Source: Desulfovibrio sp. An276 (GTDB taxonomy: Bacteria > Desulfobacterota > Desulfovibrionia > Desulfovibrionales > Desulfovibrionaceae). From it: 37,206 nucleotides of DNA. Where the stretch lies: positions 1 to 37,206 of the forward strand of contig NZ_NFJC01000029.1 in the NCBI RefSeq assembly GCF_002159665.1, in the 5' to 3' direction. Position 1 is the first letter of the stretch. Every line of letters begins with the position of its first letter. Positions 35,748-37,206 of the stretch are shown here, one piece after another. A program made the translations under genes and the position numbers. The notes under the pieces are model-generated. The model was not told where the DNA came from. It saw nothing but the letters and a program-made list of their open reading frames with translations, and ran no database searches.

Positions 35748-36448
35748 ATTATGCAGTATTACTTGCTGGTGGTACAGGAACAAGAATGAAAGCACATTCA
35801 ATACCAAAGCAATTTCTTGAAATAGGTGGTGAACCAATATTAAAATTAACAGTAGATAAATTTTTATCTTGTCCAAATATTGATCATATAATTGTAGCAG
35901 CGCCAACGATTTGGATGAGTCATTCTAAAGATATTTTAAATGATGAAAGATTTAAAAATATACATATATGTGAAGGTGGATATACAAGACAAGAGTCGTT
36001 GTATAAAGCTGTAAAATATATAGAAACAATTTTTAAAACTGATGATAATGATATAATTATATCACATGATGTAGCTAGACCATTTGTATCTTTACGAGTA
36101 ATTGAAGAAAATATAAAATTAATAAAACAATATGATGCTGTTGATACAGTAATACCTGCAACGGATACGATAGTTGAGTCTAAAGATAAAATTCTAATCT
36201 CTAAAATCCCAGATAGAAGAAATATGTATCAAGGACAAACACCACAAACATTTAAACGAAAAAAATATTTAGAAATATATGAATCATTAGATCAAAAATA
36301 TTTAGAAACTGTAACTGATGCAGCAAAAATATTGATAGAGCATAATTGTTCTGTAGGATTAGTACAAGGAGATGAATTTAATATAAAGATAACTACAGAA
36401 TATGACCTTAGAATTGCAAATTTTTTATTGGAAGCAAACTATGATTAA
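35744..36448 (+). CDS. tarI: D-ribitol-5-phosphate cytidylyltransferase (TarI/IspD family)
   Basis: The product is 234 residues, starting with an ATGA overlap with the transferase gene. The N-terminal motif LLAGGTGTRMKAHSIPKQF (6-24) is that of the IspD/TarI nucleotidyltransferases, and SHDVARPF and RRNMYQGQTPQTF are also diagnostic. IspD and TarI are similar in sequence, but the neighbouring TarJ and the polyol-phosphate transferase make ribitol 5-phosphate the likely substrate, giving CDP-ribitol. AT-rich. Confidence 0.9.
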   Translation: MNYAVLLAGGTGTRMKAHSIPKQFLEIGGEPILKLTVDKFLSCPNIDHIIVAAPTIWMSHSKDILNDERFKNIHICEGGYTRQESLYKAVKYIETIFKTDDNDIIISHDVARPFVSLRVIEENIKLIKQYDAVDTVIPATDTIVESKDKILISKIPDRRNMYQGQTPQTFKRKKYLEIYESLDQKYLETVTDAAKILIEHNCSVGLVQGDEFNIKITTEYDLRIANFLLEANYD

Positions 36449-37206
36449 ACAAATTATTAGACTTATACGACCTGGACTTTTTTTACCATGTTTTGTGATA
36501 GAAAATCCTAAAAAAAATGATATTTTAGTAAGACCTAGATATTTATCAATATGTGCTGCAGATCAAAGATATTATCAAGGAAATCGTCCTCCTGAAATTT
36601 TAGCAAAAAAATTACCTCTAGCTTTATTTCATGAAGCAGTAGGAGAGATATTACGTGATCCATCTGGTGAACTAAAATCAGGTACATTTTGTGTTCTCTT
36701 ACCTGGAGGAATTGATTCATTAAATGATGAAAGTAACTATAAACAAGAAGCGTTTTTTAGATCGAGCAATGCTGATGGTTTTTGTCAAGAAATAATGTGT
36801 TTAGATAGACGTGAGTTGTTACCTATTCCTAATGATCCAATATGGCCGTATGTATTTACTGAATTAATGAGTGTATGTTGTCAAGCATTAAGAAAATTAG
36901 AAAAAGTAATTTCTATTAATAAAAAAATAAAAATTGGAATATGGGGTGATGGGGCTATGTCTTATATGATGGCTCTAACATTAAATCAATTAAGACCAGA
37001 ATGCGAATTATTTATTTTTGGAAAACATGATGATAAATTAATAAATTTTTCATTTGTAAAACAAAAAATTAATATAGCTGATGTATCAAATAGAACAAAA
37101 ATAGATGTTGCAATAGAATGTGTTGGTGGATCAGGTGCACAAAGTGCAATAAAACAAGCTATAGAAAAATTAAATCCAACAGGAAGTTTACTTCTCATGG
37201 GAGTAT
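36441..37206 (+). CDS. tarJ: Ribulose-5-phosphate reductase TarJ-like (zinc-type alcohol dehydrogenase family), cut by window end
   Basis: The frame opens at the ATG at 36441, overlapping tarI by eight bases, and is still open at the window end (about 255 residues seen). RPRYLSICAADQRYYQGNRP (about 32-51), a conserved early Cys and His/Glu (LFHEAVGEI), a nucleotide-fold start (IGIWGDGAMSYMMAL) and IECVGGSGAQSAI match TarJ of Gram-positive wall teichoic acid loci. TarJ reduces ribulose 5-phosphate to ribitol 5-phosphate with NADPH. Here TarI and TarJ are separate proteins, in contrast to the fused form (Bcs1-type) of Haemophilus influenzae type a and b capsules. Confidence 0.88.
   Translation, partial: MIKQIIRLIRPGLFLPCFVIENPKKNDILVRPRYLSICAADQRYYQGNRPPEILAKKLPLALFHEAVGEILRDPSGELKSGTFCVLLPGGIDSLNDESNYKQEAFFRSSNADGFCQEIMCLDRRELLPIPNDPIWPYVFTELMSVCCQALRKLEKVISINKKIKIGIWGDGAMSYMMALTLNQLRPECELFIFGKHDDKLINFSFVKQKINIADVSNRTKIDVAIECVGGSGAQSAIKQAIEKLNPTGSLLLMGV

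Overview
The window looks like chromosomal DNA of a Desulfovibrio-type bacterium (Desulfovibrionaceae, Gram-negative). The backbone is GC-rich. It carries a typical bS21 gene, a tRNA-Leu and a small protein resembling a family known mainly from Desulfovibrio. This placement rests on gene content, not on a database match.

Positions 1-5953 are housekeeping and conserved backbone. On the minus strand lie a small exported protein, rpsU and tRNA-Leu(GAG). On the plus strand lie a DUF1786 protein, a PaaK-type phenylacetate-CoA ligase, a DUF456 membrane protein, a TrmJ-like SPOUT RNA methyltransferase and a DVU0772-like protein. Positions 5954-7393 are a looser accessory stretch with a terminator, a YhcH/TabA-family gene, a 91-bp MITE-like element and the regulatory region of the first capsule locus.

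From 7394 on, the window is two ABC-transporter-dependent (group 2/3 type) capsule loci in direct orientation. Each begins with the same GC-rich module in the same order: kpsF, a small lipoprotein gene, kpsM, kpsT, kpsE, kpsD, kdsA and a fused kdsB-kdsC. The genes mostly overlap or nearly abut. Copy 1 (7394-15775) is followed by a very AT-rich cargo: a NeuA-like cytidylyltransferase, an 1123-residue multidomain protein with a HAD domain, and a WcbI/left-handed beta-helix acetyltransferase. GC-rich kpsC and kpsS then close the locus (21874-25097). Copy 2 (25915-34603) is followed by a different AT-rich cargo: a TagF-like polyol-phosphate transferase, TarI and TarJ. This predicts a CDP-ribitol-dependent, teichoic-acid-like capsule. 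The window ends inside tarJ.

The modules fit one pathway. KpsF, KdsA and KdsB-KdsC make CMP-Kdo. KpsC and KpsS build the poly-Kdo linker on a lipid. The cargo makes the serotype-specific polymer. KpsM, KpsT, KpsE and KpsD export it.

The most unusual signals concern variability. Upstream of each kpsF, a 141-bp segment is enclosed by inverted repeats (15 bp perfect in locus 1, 21 bp perfect in locus 2). The repeat core is shared by both arms of a locus but differs between loci. This is what an invertible promoter, or a pair of locus-matched operators, would look like. A run of nine G lies in the coding sequence of the AT-rich acetyltransferase, as in phase-variable contingency genes. kpsE copy 2 is split by an in-frame stop with a Shine-Dalgarno-like restart. 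The change from GC-rich to AT-rich sequence falls inside kdsB-kdsC copy 1 and again inside the 5' end of kpsC, which suggests cassette exchange by recombination in the conserved flanks.
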